Below are positions 53,809-62,118 of a DNA stretch of 64,000 bases, piece after piece. The number at the start of each line of letters is the position of its first letter. Position 1 is the first letter of the stretch. Made by a program: the position numbers and the translations under genes. The DNA is from Actinacidiphila bryophytorum (GTDB lineage Bacteria > Actinomycetota > Actinomycetes > Streptomycetales > Streptomycetaceae), in assembly GCF_016916835.1 (NCBI RefSeq), contig NZ_JAFFIX010000025.1:62001-126000 (forward strand), in the 5' to 3' direction. Below the pieces are notes generated by a model. It ran no database searches. It saw only the letters and a program-made list of their open reading frames with translations, and was not told where the DNA came from.

Positions 53809-54129
53809 CGTGCCCCCGTGCGCCCCTTACGCGGGTCACACCGCCCGAAAGTAACCTGGTCGCATGATCCGCGCCGCGCCCCCGCCGACCCGCCGGTCGG
53901 ACAACCGGACGAATTCGCATGCGAATTGAGACCCGGGATCACTACCCACCGTCCGTACCCGTGCGCTTACCATGGGTGACAGGACGCGATCGCCCTCCGT
54001 CCCCGAAGGACCCGCGGACCGGTTCGCCCAACCGTGCGACCGTCCTCCGTCCGGGCGACATCGGGGCGCGGATCGCGATAGCGTCGCTGCGAACCAGAGC
54101 AATCACTGTGTGCCACCTTGGAGGTGAGG
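53809..54129 (+). promoter_or_regulatory. Upstream region of the anti-sigma/sigH operon
   Basis: This 321-bp spacer has no convincing gene. It contains a perfect 16-bp palindrome AATTCGCATGCGAATT at 53912-53927, unusually AT-rich for this genome and a likely operator. In S. coelicolor the equivalent promoter region is developmentally and stress regulated. Confidence 0.5.
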
Positions 54130-54543
54130 GTGTCCCAGAGCGCAGGCGAGCCCGGGTCGAAGGACTTCGTCGAGGTCCGGCTGCCCGCGGCGGGGGCGTA
54201 TCTGTCGGTCTTGCGGACGGCCACGGCCGGTCTCGCGGCCCGACTGGACTTCACCCTCGACGAAATCGAGGATCTGCGGATCGCCGTCGACGAGGCGTGC
54301 GCGATCCTGCTGCAGCAGGCGGTGCCAGGCAGCGTGTTGAGCTGTGTCTTCCGGCTGGTCGGGGATTCGCTGTGGGTGACCGTTGCGGCGCCCACCACCG
54401 ACGGCCGGGCACCGGAGCGCGACACCTTCGCCTGGACGGTGCTCTCGGCACTGGCCGGCGAGGTGGACTCCACCGTCGCCGAGGACAAGACGGTCAGCAT
54501 CAGTCTGCACAAGAAGCGCGGCGCCGTTCCAGGACTGTCGTGA
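54130..54543 (+). CDS. prsH: RsbW-type anti-sigma factor / serine kinase
   Basis: A 137-residue HATPase_c protein of the RsbW/SpoIIAB group. AAYLSVLRTATAGLAARLDFT-like helix, then IEDLRIAVDEACAILLQQA is the N-box, followed by beta strands ending SISLHKKR. Such proteins bind and silence a SigB/F-type sigma factor and phosphorylate an anti-anti-sigma partner. The GTG at 54130 has a GGAGG site; an upstream TTG is less likely. It lies 107 bp before a sigma-factor gene, matching the prsH-sigH arrangement I recall for S. coelicolor. Confidence 0.85.
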   Translation: MSQSAGEPGSKDFVEVRLPAAGAYLSVLRTATAGLAARLDFTLDEIEDLRIAVDEACAILLQQAVPGSVLSCVFRLVGDSLWVTVAAPTTDGRAPERDTFAWTVLSALAGEVDSTVAEDKTVSISLHKKRGAVPGLS

Positions 54544-54650
54544 AGCGCACCGGCTGGGCGGATCCGCCGCCGACGCCGTCAGGGTCAGCGTGTCCCGGTC
54601 CACCTGCGGGCCGGTGACGGTACAACCGTGCAGGAAGACGGGGAAACGCC

Positions 54651-55715
54651 ATGAGTGCTGAGCTGTCCCGGGGGGAGAACCCCGGCACACCCGCGGAGCA
54701 CGACGTGCCCGCGGCGCGCGGTCGCGCCTCCGTACCCGCCCAGCCGCCGGACCCCGCGGGTCCCGCCGGGCGGCCGCAGGCGGCGGCTGACGCGGCCAGG
54801 CCCCATCCCGAGCCCGTGGGCGGGCAGACCCCTAGGGACGCAATGGACGCGGCGGAGCAGGCGAAGAAGGCGATGGAGACGGAGCGGCGGCAGGACCGTC
54901 CGGCGGACCGGGAGCCCGAAGGGCCGCAGGCCGCCCAGGAGCAGCCGGCCGAGCACGACCCGCACGACCGTGCGGGCGCGCGGGCGCTCTTCGTCGAGCT
55001 GAGCCGGCTCCCCGAGGGCTCCCCCGAGCGGGCCGAGCTGCGCAACCAGCTGGTCCGCATGCACCTGCCGCTGGTCGAGCACCTGGCCCGGCGCTTCCGC
55101 AACCGGGGCGAGCCGCTGGACGACCTCACCCAGGTCGCCACCATCGGCCTGATCAAGTCGGTGGACCGCTTCGACGTGGACCGCGGGGTGGAGTTCTCCA
55201 CCTATGCCACGCCGACGGTCGTCGGCGAGATCAAACGCCACTTCCGCGACAAGGGCTGGGCGGTACGGGTGCCGCGCCGGCTCCAGGAGCTGCGGCTGGC
55301 CCTGACCACCGCGACGGGGGAGCTGTCCCAGCGGCACGGCCGGGCGCCGACCGTGCACGAGCTGGCGGAGCACCTGAAGATCTCCGAGGAGGAGGTGCTC
55401 GAAGGCCTGGAGTCGGCCAACGCGTACAGCACGCTGTCGCTGGACGTGCCCGACACCGACGACGAGTCCCCCGCGGTCGCCGACACCCTCGGCTCGGAGG
55501 ACGAGGCGCTGGAGGGCGTCGAGTACCGGGAGTCCCTCAAGCCGCTGCTTGAGCAGCTGCCGCCGCGCGAAAAGACGATCCTGCTGCTGCGCTTCTTCGG
55601 CAACATGACGCAGTCGCAGATCGCCCAGGAGGTCGGCATCTCCCAGATGCATGTCTCCCGGCTGCTGGCCAGGACCCTGGCGCAGCTGCGGGACAAGCTG
55701 CTGATCGAGGAGTAG
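54651..55715 (+). CDS. sigH: RNA polymerase sigma factor, SigB/F/G subfamily (SigH-like)
   Basis: A 354-residue alternative sigma factor. The first ~105 residues are a disordered acidic/Pro-rich extension. Then come region 2 (LPLVEHLARRFRNRGEPLDDLTQVATIGLIKSVDRFD), region 3 (RHGRAPTVHELAEHLKISEEEVLEGL) and region 4 (LPPREKTILLLRFFGNMTQSQIAQEVGISQMHVSRLLARTL). In S. coelicolor sigH makes several forms by alternative starts and processing; ATGs at residues 65 and 75 here could act likewise. It directs osmotic-stress and developmental genes and is paired with the upstream anti-sigma factor. Confidence 0.93.
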   Translation: MSAELSRGENPGTPAEHDVPAARGRASVPAQPPDPAGPAGRPQAAADAARPHPEPVGGQTPRDAMDAAEQAKKAMETERRQDRPADREPEGPQAAQEQPAEHDPHDRAGARALFVELSRLPEGSPERAELRNQLVRMHLPLVEHLARRFRNRGEPLDDLTQVATIGLIKSVDRFDVDRGVEFSTYATPTVVGEIKRHFRDKGWAVRVPRRLQELRLALTTATGELSQRHGRAPTVHELAEHLKISEEEVLEGLESANAYSTLSLDVPDTDDESPAVADTLGSEDEALEGVEYRESLKPLLEQLPPREKTILLLRFFGNMTQSQIAQEVGISQMHVSRLLARTLAQLRDKLLIEE

Positions 55716-55763
55716 CCCGGGGCCTCGGACCGGGGCTTCGCCCGTCGGCGCCCGGCTCTCCGC

Positions 55764-56207
55764 TCAGGTGGCGGAGCGGCGGGCGCCGAGGGCGTCGGTG
55801 GTGGAGGGGTGGACCAGGCAGACCAGGCCCGCCAGGGCGAGGGCGCCGAGGAAGGCGCCGCCCGCCACCACCGCACCCGAGGAGTGCAGCATCGTCCAGG
55901 CGATCGGCAACGCCAGCAGCTGCATGATCAGCGCGGGCCCGCGGCTCCACCGCCGCACCTTGTGCAGCCCGTAGGCGGCGGCCAGCGGCAGCGCCGCCAT
56001 CACCAGCACGGTGAGCCCGGCCAGGACCGCGTTGTCGCTGTCGGTGAAGAACATCGTCACGCCCCACGCGGCGACCGCGAGCCCTTCGAGGCCGGCGATG
56101 GCCGCCGCGGCGAGAATGCGCGGGGTCGGGGCCGCGGCGGCGGGCGCGGCGGCCTCAGCGGCGGCCGCGGAGGGCTCGGGCGAGGGGTCGTGGGGGCTCT
56201 GGCTCAC
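55764..56207 (-). CDS. Small integral membrane protein of unknown function
   Basis: A 147-residue protein. A Ser/Pro/Ala/Glu-rich N-terminus of 30 residues is followed by four predicted helices (ILAAAAIAGLEGLAVAAWGV, LAGLTVLVMAALPLAAAYGL, ALIMQLLALPIAWTML, AFLGALALAGLVCLV). No motif suggests a function. It lies between the sigma factor gene (convergent) and the lipid kinase gene (divergent), as in related genomes. Confidence 0.8.
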   Translation of the reverse strand: MSQSPHDPSPEPSAAAAEAAAPAAAAPTPRILAAAAIAGLEGLAVAAWGVTMFFTDSDNAVLAGLTVLVMAALPLAAAYGLHKVRRWSRGPALIMQLLALPIAWTMLHSSGAVVAGGAFLGALALAGLVCLVHPSTTDALGARRSAT

Positions 56208-56255
56208 ACCACTCAGCGTAGCCCGATGCGAAAAACCGTAGGTACGCTATCGGGC

Positions 56256-57224
56256 ATGCGCGCTCTTCTCGTCGTCAATCCCGCCGCTACCACCACCAGC
56301 GCCCGGGTGCGGGACGTGATCAGCACCGCACTGGCGAGCGACCTGAAGCTGGAGGTCGCGACCACGGAATACCGCGGGCACGCGCGCGACCTGGCCCGCA
56401 AGGCGGTGGAGGGCGGCGCGGTCGAGCTGGTGGTCTCGCTGGGCGGCGACGGCACCGTCAACGAGATCGTCAACGGCCTGCTGCACCACGGCCCCGACCC
56501 GGACGCCCTGCCGCAGCTCGCGGTGGTCCCCGGCGGCTCGACCAATGTCTTCGCCCGCGCGCTCGGCCTGCCCAACGACGCCGTGGAGGCCACCGGCGCC
56601 CTGCTGGACGCGCTGCGCGCCGGGTCGTCACGGACGGTGGGCCTGGGCCTGGTGAGCGGCACCCCCGGCACCGAGGACGAGGGCGTGCCGGACCGCTGGT
56701 TCACCTTCTGCGCGGGGCTGGGCTTCGACGCGGGTGTGGTGGGCCGGGTGGAGCAGCAGCGGGAGTTGGGCAAGCGGTCGACGCATGCGCTGTATCTGCG
56801 CCAGGTGGCCCGGCAGTTCATCGCCGACCCGCACCGCAGGCACGGCACGATCACCTTGCAGCGCCCGGACGAGGAACCGGTCTCCGGACTGACGACGGCG
56901 ATAGTGTGCAACACCGCACCGTGGACGTATCTGGGCAACCGCCCCGTCTACGCCTCCCCGGAGGCGTCCTTCGACACTGCGCTTGACCTGCTGGGTATCC
57001 ACAAGATGTCCACTTTGTCCGGTACGCGCTACGCGGCGCAACTGCTCCGCTCCACGGCGGAGCGGGGGCCGCGGGGCAAGCACACGCTGGCGCTGCACGA
57101 TCTGACGGACTTCACCTTGCAATCGCAGGCGGCACTGCCCTTCCAGGTGGACGGTGACCACCTGGGGCTGCGTACGAGCGCGACCTTCACAGGCGTACGC
57201 CGTGCACTGCGCGTCATTGTGTAA
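56256..57224 (+). CDS. Diacylglycerol kinase family lipid kinase
   Basis: A 322-residue kinase. RALLVVNPAATTTSARVRDV starts the domain. LVVSLGGDGTVNEIVNGLL carries the GGDGT nucleotide-binding motif, and LAVVPGGSTNVFARALGLP is the conserved GGxxN box. The family phosphorylates diacylglycerol, sphingoid-like or related lipids at the inner membrane. The acceptor is not identifiable. The ATG at 56256 starts the domain directly, and the longer open frame upstream is a shadow of the divergent membrane-protein gene. Confidence 0.9.
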   Translation: MRALLVVNPAATTTSARVRDVISTALASDLKLEVATTEYRGHARDLARKAVEGGAVELVVSLGGDGTVNEIVNGLLHHGPDPDALPQLAVVPGGSTNVFARALGLPNDAVEATGALLDALRAGSSRTVGLGLVSGTPGTEDEGVPDRWFTFCAGLGFDAGVVGRVEQQRELGKRSTHALYLRQVARQFIADPHRRHGTITLQRPDEEPVSGLTTAIVCNTAPWTYLGNRPVYASPEASFDTALDLLGIHKMSTLSGTRYAAQLLRSTAERGPRGKHTLALHDLTDFTLQSQAALPFQVDGDHLGLRTSATFTGVRRALRVIV

Positions 57225-57542
57225 GTCGAAGAGCCTAAAGTCCTTTTACTCGAACGTTTAGGCTGCCCTGCACCCCATGGAAGTACGGCTGTGATCGAGG
57301 CGACACCGAGGAATCAAAAAAAACTTTCCTGAAGGGGTTGTATCTCCAGCCGAGGTTTGCGAGTCTCTAGGTGGCGATCGGGACGGCCGACCAACCGGCC
57401 CCCTTGAGAGCCCGACTTCCACCTCACACCAGCGGGACTGCACCAGTGAAGACTGGGTGGCGTCCCGTTCCCTGTGGGGGGATTCGTGAAAGCGTTCACA
57501 TTCACAAGCAACGTGCTTGTCACACAAGGAGTTGGAGCAGCC
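57225..57542 (+). promoter_or_regulatory. Long leader region of wblE
   Basis: This 318-bp spacer has no gene. AGCCTAAA (57232-57239) and TTTAGGCT (57257-57264) form an 8-bp inverted repeat just after the lipid kinase stop. An A8 run at 57316-57323 is exceptional in this GC-rich DNA and may mark an UP-like or protein-binding element for a wblE promoter. Confidence 0.45.
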
Positions 57543-57800
57543 ATGGACTGGCGTCACCGCGCCGTTTGCCGCGAGGAAGACCCCGAGCTCTTCTTCCCCA
57601 TCGGCAACACCGGTCCTGCGCTGCTGCAGATCGAGGAAGCCAAGGCCGTCTGCCGCCGCTGCCCCGTCATGGAGCAGTGCCTGCAGTGGGCGCTTGAGAG
57701 CGGCCAGGACGCCGGTGTCTGGGGTGGCCTCAGCGAGGACGAGCGTCGCGCAATGAAGCGCCGCGCCGCCCGCAACCGGGCCCGCAACGCCAGCGCCTGA
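57543..57800 (+). CDS. wblE: WhiB-like iron-sulfur transcription factor
   Basis: An 85-residue Wbl protein. Four cysteines at 9, 37, 40 and 46 (VCREED, VCRRCPVMEQC) bind a 4Fe-4S cluster sensitive to NO and O2. The GVWGGLSEDERR turn and basic tail (KRRAARNRARN) contact the sigma factor and DNA. Length and tail match WblE, homologue of mycobacterial WhiB1. It has an AGGAG site before the ATG and a strong terminator behind. It lies next to a histidine kinase gene, as I recall for S. coelicolor. Confidence 0.95.
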   Translation: MDWRHRAVCREEDPELFFPIGNTGPALLQIEEAKAVCRRCPVMEQCLQWALESGQDAGVWGGLSEDERRAMKRRAARNRARNASA

Positions 57801-57864
57801 CGCGCAGCCTTCCCACCGAGCCGCAGCGCGCAGCACCTGTCACACGCGCAGCACACAGCATTCG

Positions 57865-57898
57865 AAGGCCCCCGTACCAACGACGGTACGGGGGCCTT
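57865..57898. terminator. Bidirectional terminator between wblE and the kinase gene
   Basis: A perfect 14-bp stem (AAGGCCCCCGTACC, 57865-57878, pairing with 57885-57898) with a 6-nt loop lies between convergent genes. Confidence 0.85.
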
Positions 57899-57916
57899 GG
57901 TCTGTCTCCTGCCCGA

Positions 57917-59368
57917 TCAGCCGGTCTCCAGCGGGAGTTCGAGGATCACCCGGGTGCCGCGCACCGGGGCGGGCAGCATGTCGAAGGTGCCGCCCAACTC
58001 CCCCACCACCAGGGTGCGGACGATCTGCAGGCCCAGGTTGCCGGCCTGCTGGGCGTCGAAGCCGGGCGGCAGGCCGCGGCCGTCGTCCTGGACGGTGATG
58101 GTGATCAGCTCGCGGCCGCGGGTCGCGGTGATGTCGACGCTGCCCGACTCCCCCGGCCCGAAGCCGTGTTCGAGGGCGTTCTGCAGCAGCTCGGTCAGCA
58201 CCATGGACAGCGGGGTGGCGATCTCCGCGGTCAGGATGCCGAACCTGCCCGCCCGGCGGGCGGTGACCCGGCCCGGTGAGATCTCGGCGACCATCGCCAG
58301 CACCCGGTCGGCGATCTCGTCGAACTCCACCCTCTCGTCCAGCGTCTGGGACAGCGTCTCGTGCACGATGGCGATCGAGCCGACCCGGCGCACCGCCTCC
58401 TCCAGCGCCTCACGGGCCTTGTCGGAGTCCATCCGGCGGGCCTGCAGCCGCAGCAGTGCGGCGACCGTCTGGAGGTTGTTCTTCACCCGGTGGTGGATCT
58501 CCCGGATGGTGGCGTCCTTGGTCATCAACTCCCGCTCGCGGCGCCGCAGTTCCGTGACGTCGCGGAGCAGCACCAGGGAGCCGGTGTGCACGCCCTTGGG
58601 CTTGAGCGGGATGGCGCGCAGCTGGATGACGCCGTCGCCGCCCTCCACCTCGAACTCCCGCGGCGCCCAGCCGCTGGCCAGTTTCACCAGCGCCTCGTCC
58701 ACCGGGCCGCGGGCCGGGGCCAGTTCCGCGGTCGCCTTGCCCAGGTGGTGCCCGACCAGGTCGGCGGCCAGGCCCAGCCGGTGGTAGGCGGACAGCGCGT
58801 TGGGGCTCGCGTACTGCACGATGCCGTCCGCGTCCAGCCGGATCAGCCCGTCGCCCGCCCGGGGCGAGGCGTCCATGTCCACCTGCTCGGCCGGGAAGGG
58901 AAAGGCGCCGGCCGCGATCATCTGGGCCAGGTCGCTGGCGCTCTGCAGGTAGGTGAGTTCCAGGCGGCTGGGGGTACGCACGGTCAGCAGGTTGGTGTTG
59001 CGGGCGATCACCCCGAGCACCCGGCCGTCCCGGCGCACCGGGATCGACTCCACCCGCACCGGGACCTCCTCGCGCCACTCCGGGTCGCCCTCCCGGACGA
59101 TCCGCCCCTCGTCCAGGGCGGCGTCCAGCAGCGGGCGGCGCCCGCGCGGCACGAGGTGCCCGACCATGTCGTCCTGGTACGAGGTCGGCCCGGTGTTCGG
59201 GCGCATCTGCGCCACCGAGACATAGCGGGAGCCGTCCCGGGTCGGGACCCACAGCACCAGATCCGCGAAGGACAGGTCGGACAGCAGCTGCCACTCCGAG
59301 ACCAGCAGGTGGAGCCATTCGAGGTCGGAGGCGTCGAGCGCGGTGTGCTCGCGTACGAGGTCGTTCAT
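57917..59368 (-). CDS. Soluble PAS/GAF sensor histidine kinase (HisKA_2 type)
   Basis: A 483-residue cytosolic kinase without membrane helices. The N-terminal sensor region (SEWQLLSDLSFADLVLWVPT) is GAF-like. A PAS domain follows (DADGIVQYASPNALSAYHRLG). Then the HisKA_2 phospho-acceptor helix with HHRVKNNLQTVAALLRLQ, and a HATPase domain (LTELLQNALEHGFG, VQDDGRGLPPGF, NLGLQIVRTLV). It is an orphan kinase, as no response regulator is adjacent. The ATG at 59368 gives the conserved NDLVREHTALD start. The locus equals SCO5239, as I recall. Confidence 0.92.
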   Translation of the reverse strand: MNDLVREHTALDASDLEWLHLLVSEWQLLSDLSFADLVLWVPTRDGSRYVSVAQMRPNTGPTSYQDDMVGHLVPRGRRPLLDAALDEGRIVREGDPEWREEVPVRVESIPVRRDGRVLGVIARNTNLLTVRTPSRLELTYLQSASDLAQMIAAGAFPFPAEQVDMDASPRAGDGLIRLDADGIVQYASPNALSAYHRLGLAADLVGHHLGKATAELAPARGPVDEALVKLASGWAPREFEVEGGDGVIQLRAIPLKPKGVHTGSLVLLRDVTELRRRERELMTKDATIREIHHRVKNNLQTVAALLRLQARRMDSDKAREALEEAVRRVGSIAIVHETLSQTLDERVEFDEIADRVLAMVAEISPGRVTARRAGRFGILTAEIATPLSMVLTELLQNALEHGFGPGESGSVDITATRGRELITITVQDDGRGLPPGFDAQQAGNLGLQIVRTLVVGELGGTFDMLPAPVRGTRVILELPLETG

Positions 59369-59484
59369 GGAGGGCACGCCTGCGAGCGTACCCGCAGCCC
59401 CGAGGGGGGTGCGCGACGCGCGGTTTCCGGGCACACTTTGTTCAGGCCCGGCACGAAATCCGGGCCGAGCCATGGACACGGGCC

Positions 59485-59500
59485 AATGGTCTAGTCCACA
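59485..59500 (+). promoter_or_regulatory. DasR-responsive element (dre) upstream of the scr5239-like RNA
   Basis: AATGGTCTAGTCCACA matches the dre core TGGTCTAGACCA with one mismatch. It overlaps a weak promoter, TGGACA (59473-59478) and CACAAT (59497-59502), reading rightward. It should bind the GntR-family regulator DasR, which is released by GlcN-6-P. Confidence 0.8.
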
Positions 59501-59508
59501 ATGGCGGC

Positions 59509-59696
59509 ACCACGAACCTCCGGGCTCCCCGCACAGGAGCGCGGATCGAGGCGAGGCGTTCTCTGCCCTGACTACGCCGCTGCCTCGCTGTCGGCCCTAA
59601 CGGGTCCGCGGGGACCGCACACCCCGCCGGCCACGGCGCCGACGTCAGCTCCGGGCTGCGGTGCGGGTGAGGCTGAGGGTCCTCTCCTGGCACCGC
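59509..59696 (+). ncRNA. Probable homologue of sRNA scr5239
   Basis: In S. coelicolor the conserved ~160-nt sRNA scr5239 lies in the gap beside the SCO5239 kinase gene and its promoter depends on DasR. It represses the agarase dagA and methionine synthase metE. Here the same gap, next to the same kinase gene, has a dre at the promoter and no credible protein. Following it are potential stems, including GCGGTGC (59658-59664) with GCACCGC (59690-59696). Ends are estimated. A plus-strand ORF starting at 59501 has no ribosome-binding site and is rejected. Confidence 0.6.
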
Positions 59697-59986
59697 GGCC
59701 CGAAGTGTTTTCCGCCCCCGGAAACCACTCCGCCCCCGCGGCCCCCGGACGAGCCCCCTCCCGACCTGCGGCCGGCCCGCCCCCTGGGGCTCCCCGGTCC
59801 GTCCCGGACCACCCCCCGGTGGGGGCCGAGCGCGCCCGCGCGGCGCCAGCCGCAGATCAGATGCAGCCCCGCGCCCCTATGTGCTCGGCCCCCCCGAAGA
59901 AGTGGCCTTCGCCCGCGGAGGGGCGCGGCCCCTGGCGGAGGGGCACCCACCGCGGTGGGGGGTCGGGGGTGGGCACCCGGGAAGGC
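59697..59986. repeat. Spacer with dispersed repeat copy
   Basis: No gene is visible. A 50-bp repeat at 59829-59878 differs by one base from 995-1044. The rest is Pro/Gly-codon-like GC-rich DNA downstream of the SIS gene. Confidence 0.5.
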
Positions 59987-61066
59987 CTAGTGGGTCTCCG
60001 TGAGTTTGGCGATGGCTCGGGGGGAGTCGGGGTCCTGGCCGCGGGCCATGGCGATCTCCCAGGCCAGCCGCTGGAGCGGGAGGATCTCCAGCAGCGGCTG
60101 GAGGGATTCGGGCACGTCGGCCGTGGGCATCGCGAAACCGCCGGACGCGGCGCTGACCTTCGCTCGGGGGCCGATGACGACCAGGTCCGCGCCCCGGCCG
60201 CGCAGCCGGTCGAGGACCGGCTGCAGCGCCTCACCGCCGCGCCCCTCGGTCACGATGGCGATCACCGGCGAGATGTTGTCGACCATGGCGAGCGGCCCGT
60301 GCAGCAGGTCGGCGCCTGAGTAGGCGAGGGCGGGGATGTAGCTGGTCTCCATGAGCTTGAGTGCGGCTTCCTTGGCGGTGGGGTAGCCGTACCCCCGCGA
60401 GGTGATGACCATCCGCTCGGCGAACCTGTAGCGGCCGGCCAGCTCGCGTACCTCGTCGCCACGGGCGAGTACCTGTTCCGCGAGCCGCGGCAGCCGGTGG
60501 GCGGCGGGGGCGGGTCCCGTGCCGCCGAGGCCCACCACGAAGAGGTAGAGGGCCAGCAGCTCCGCGGTGTACGTCTTGGTCGCGGGCAGCGCCTTCTCGG
60601 GTCCTGCCAGCAGGTCGATGTGGAATTCGGAGACCTCGGCCAGCGGCGAGTCCGGGTTGTTGGTGACCGCCAGGGTGATCGCGCCGGCGGCCCTGGCGGC
60701 CGTGGTGGAGGCGATGAGGTCGGGTGAGCCGCCGGACTGGCTGACGGTGATGACCAGGACGTCGGCCAGGTGCGGGGTGGCCCCGTAGGCGGTGGTGGTG
60801 GACATCGAGGTCAGCCCGCAGGGCAGGCCGAGCTCCACCTCGATCAGGTACTTCGCGTAGAGCGCCGCGTGGTCGGAGGTGCCGCGGGCGCTGAGCAGGG
60901 CGAAGCGGGGTTCGCGGTCGGCGATGCCGCGGGCGGTCGCGGTGATCGCGGGCGCCGCGACGTCCAGGATGCGCCGCAGCACCTCGGGCTGCTCGGCCAT
61001 CTCGCCGGCCATGATCGTGCCCGGCCGCTCGCTGCCGCGTGCCGGGGAGCGTGTGCTGCCCACCAT
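59987..61066 (-). CDS. SIS-domain sugar isomerase-like protein
   Basis: A 359-residue protein with two SIS domains, related to the isomerase half of GlmS and to AgaS. The first has FALLSARGTSDHAALYAKYLIE and VITVSQSGGSPDLIASTTAA. The second has MVITSRGYGYPTAKEAALKLME and VIGPRAKV. The glutaminase domain of GlmS is missing, so it likely deaminates or isomerises amino-sugar phosphates. The ATG at 61066 follows GGAGG. It is divergent from nagB and shares the DasR site between them, linking it to GlcNAc use. Confidence 0.87.
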   Translation of the reverse strand: MVGSTRSPARGSERPGTIMAGEMAEQPEVLRRILDVAAPAITATARGIADREPRFALLSARGTSDHAALYAKYLIEVELGLPCGLTSMSTTTAYGATPHLADVLVITVSQSGGSPDLIASTTAARAAGAITLAVTNNPDSPLAEVSEFHIDLLAGPEKALPATKTYTAELLALYLFVVGLGGTGPAPAAHRLPRLAEQVLARGDEVRELAGRYRFAERMVITSRGYGYPTAKEAALKLMETSYIPALAYSGADLLHGPLAMVDNISPVIAIVTEGRGGEALQPVLDRLRGRGADLVVIGPRAKVSAASGGFAMPTADVPESLQPLLEILPLQRLAWEIAMARGQDPDSPRAIAKLTETH

Positions 61067-61217
61067 GCCCACCGCCTCCATCCCGCTGCCCGGAGCACTC
61101 CAACAGTCGACCACAGGAGCGGGCGGCCCGCGCGCGGAAGCGGGTCCCGGGCGACGGGCCGGGCGGCGCCGGAACGGCGGTCGGGCGGCACTCGGCGGGG
61201 CGGCGGCCACCTGATAG

Positions 61218-61233
61218 ATTGGTCTATACCACA
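61218..61233. promoter_or_regulatory. DasR-responsive element between nagB and the SIS gene
   Basis: ATTGGTCTATACCACA contains TGGTCTATACCA, one mismatch from the dre core, 30 bp upstream of the nagB start. DasR control of nagB through such a site is established in Streptomyces. The central position allows control of both divergent genes. Confidence 0.88.
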
Positions 61234-61262
61234 CTCCACCTCTCCAGAACGGCAGGCCCAGC

Positions 61263-62048
61263 GTGGAAGTTGTCATCGTCCCGGACGCCGCGGCAGGCGG
61301 CGACATCATCGCGGAGGCCATGGCCGCACTGCTCCACCGCAAGCCGGACGCGCTGCTCGGCGTGGCCACCGGATCGACGCCGCTGCCGGTCTACCAGGCG
61401 CTCGCCTCCCGGGTGCGGGCCGGCGGTGTGGACGTGTCCCGGGCCAGGGTGTGCCAGCTGGACGAGTACGTGGGCCTGCCGACGGGACACCCGGAGTCGT
61501 ACCGCTCGGTGGTGCTGCGCGAGGTCGTGGAGCCGCTGGGGCTGTCCCCCGAGGCCTTCATGGGTCCCGACGGGGCCGCCGAGGACGTGCAGGCCGCCTG
61601 TGACGCGTACGACGCCGCGCTGGCGGCGGCCGGCGGGGTGGACCTGCAGCTGCTCGGCATCGGCACGGACGGGCACATCGGCTTCAACGAGCCCTGCTCC
61701 TCGCTCGCCTCGCGCACCCGGATCAAGACGCTCACCGAGCAGACCCGGGTCGACAACGCCCGCTTCTTCGGCGGTGACATCGACGCGGTGCCGCACCACG
61801 TGATCACGCAGGGCATCGGCACGATCCTGGAGGCCAGGCACCTGGTGCTGCTCGCCACCGGCGAGGGCAAGGCGGAGGCGGTCGCGGCGACCGTCGAGGG
61901 GCCGGTCGCGGCGGTCGTGCCGGCCTCGGCGCTCCAGCTGCACCCGCACGCCACGGTGATCGTCGACGAGGCCGCCGCCACGAAGCTGAAGCTGGCGCCC
62001 TACTTCCGGGCCACCTACGCGGCCAAGCCGGCCTGGCAGGGCCTGTAG
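61263..62048 (+). CDS. nagB: Glucosamine-6-phosphate deaminase
   Basis: A 261-residue enzyme converting GlcN-6-P to fructose-6-P and ammonia, the last step of GlcNAc catabolism. VVIVPDAAAGG starts the Rossmann-like fold. Then LGVATGSTPLPVYQAL, RVCQLDEYVGLP (catalytic Asp), GIGTDGHIGFNEPCSSL and VPHHVITQGIGTILEARHLVLLATGEGKA. All family boxes are present. It starts at GTG, 30 bp after a dre, and ends at a strong terminator. It balances the GlcN-6-P level that controls DasR. Confidence 0.97.
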   Translation: MEVVIVPDAAAGGDIIAEAMAALLHRKPDALLGVATGSTPLPVYQALASRVRAGGVDVSRARVCQLDEYVGLPTGHPESYRSVVLREVVEPLGLSPEAFMGPDGAAEDVQAACDAYDAALAAAGGVDLQLLGIGTDGHIGFNEPCSSLASRTRIKTLTEQTRVDNARFFGGDIDAVPHHVITQGIGTILEARHLVLLATGEGKAEAVAATVEGPVAAVVPASALQLHPHATVIVDEAAATKLKLAPYFRATYAAKPAWQGL

Positions 62049-62071
62049 GACCCGGCGGACCCGTGGACGGC

Positions 62072-62106
62072 AAGGAGGGCGCCCGCATGCAGCGGGCGCC
62101 CTCCTT
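62072..62106. terminator. Bidirectional terminator after nagB
   Basis: A perfect 15-bp stem (AAGGAGGGCGCCCGC, 62072-62086, pairing with 62092-62106) with a 5-nt ATGCA loop between convergent nagB and the symporter gene. Confidence 0.85.
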
Positions 62107-62118
62107 CCTGCCGTACGC

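Noticed and set aside
53919..54617. 232-codon ORF across the anti-sigma gene
   Set aside because: It is out of frame with the clear RsbW-type protein and shows no domain.
57310..57339. SigR-type promoter (GGAAT...GTT) before wblE
   Set aside because: The spacing between the two boxes is 22 nt, outside the 18-19 nt the consensus requires.
59501..60319. Plus-strand ORF beginning just after the dre
   Set aside because: No ribosome-binding site, low-complexity translation, and it runs into the antisense of the SIS gene; an sRNA fits better.
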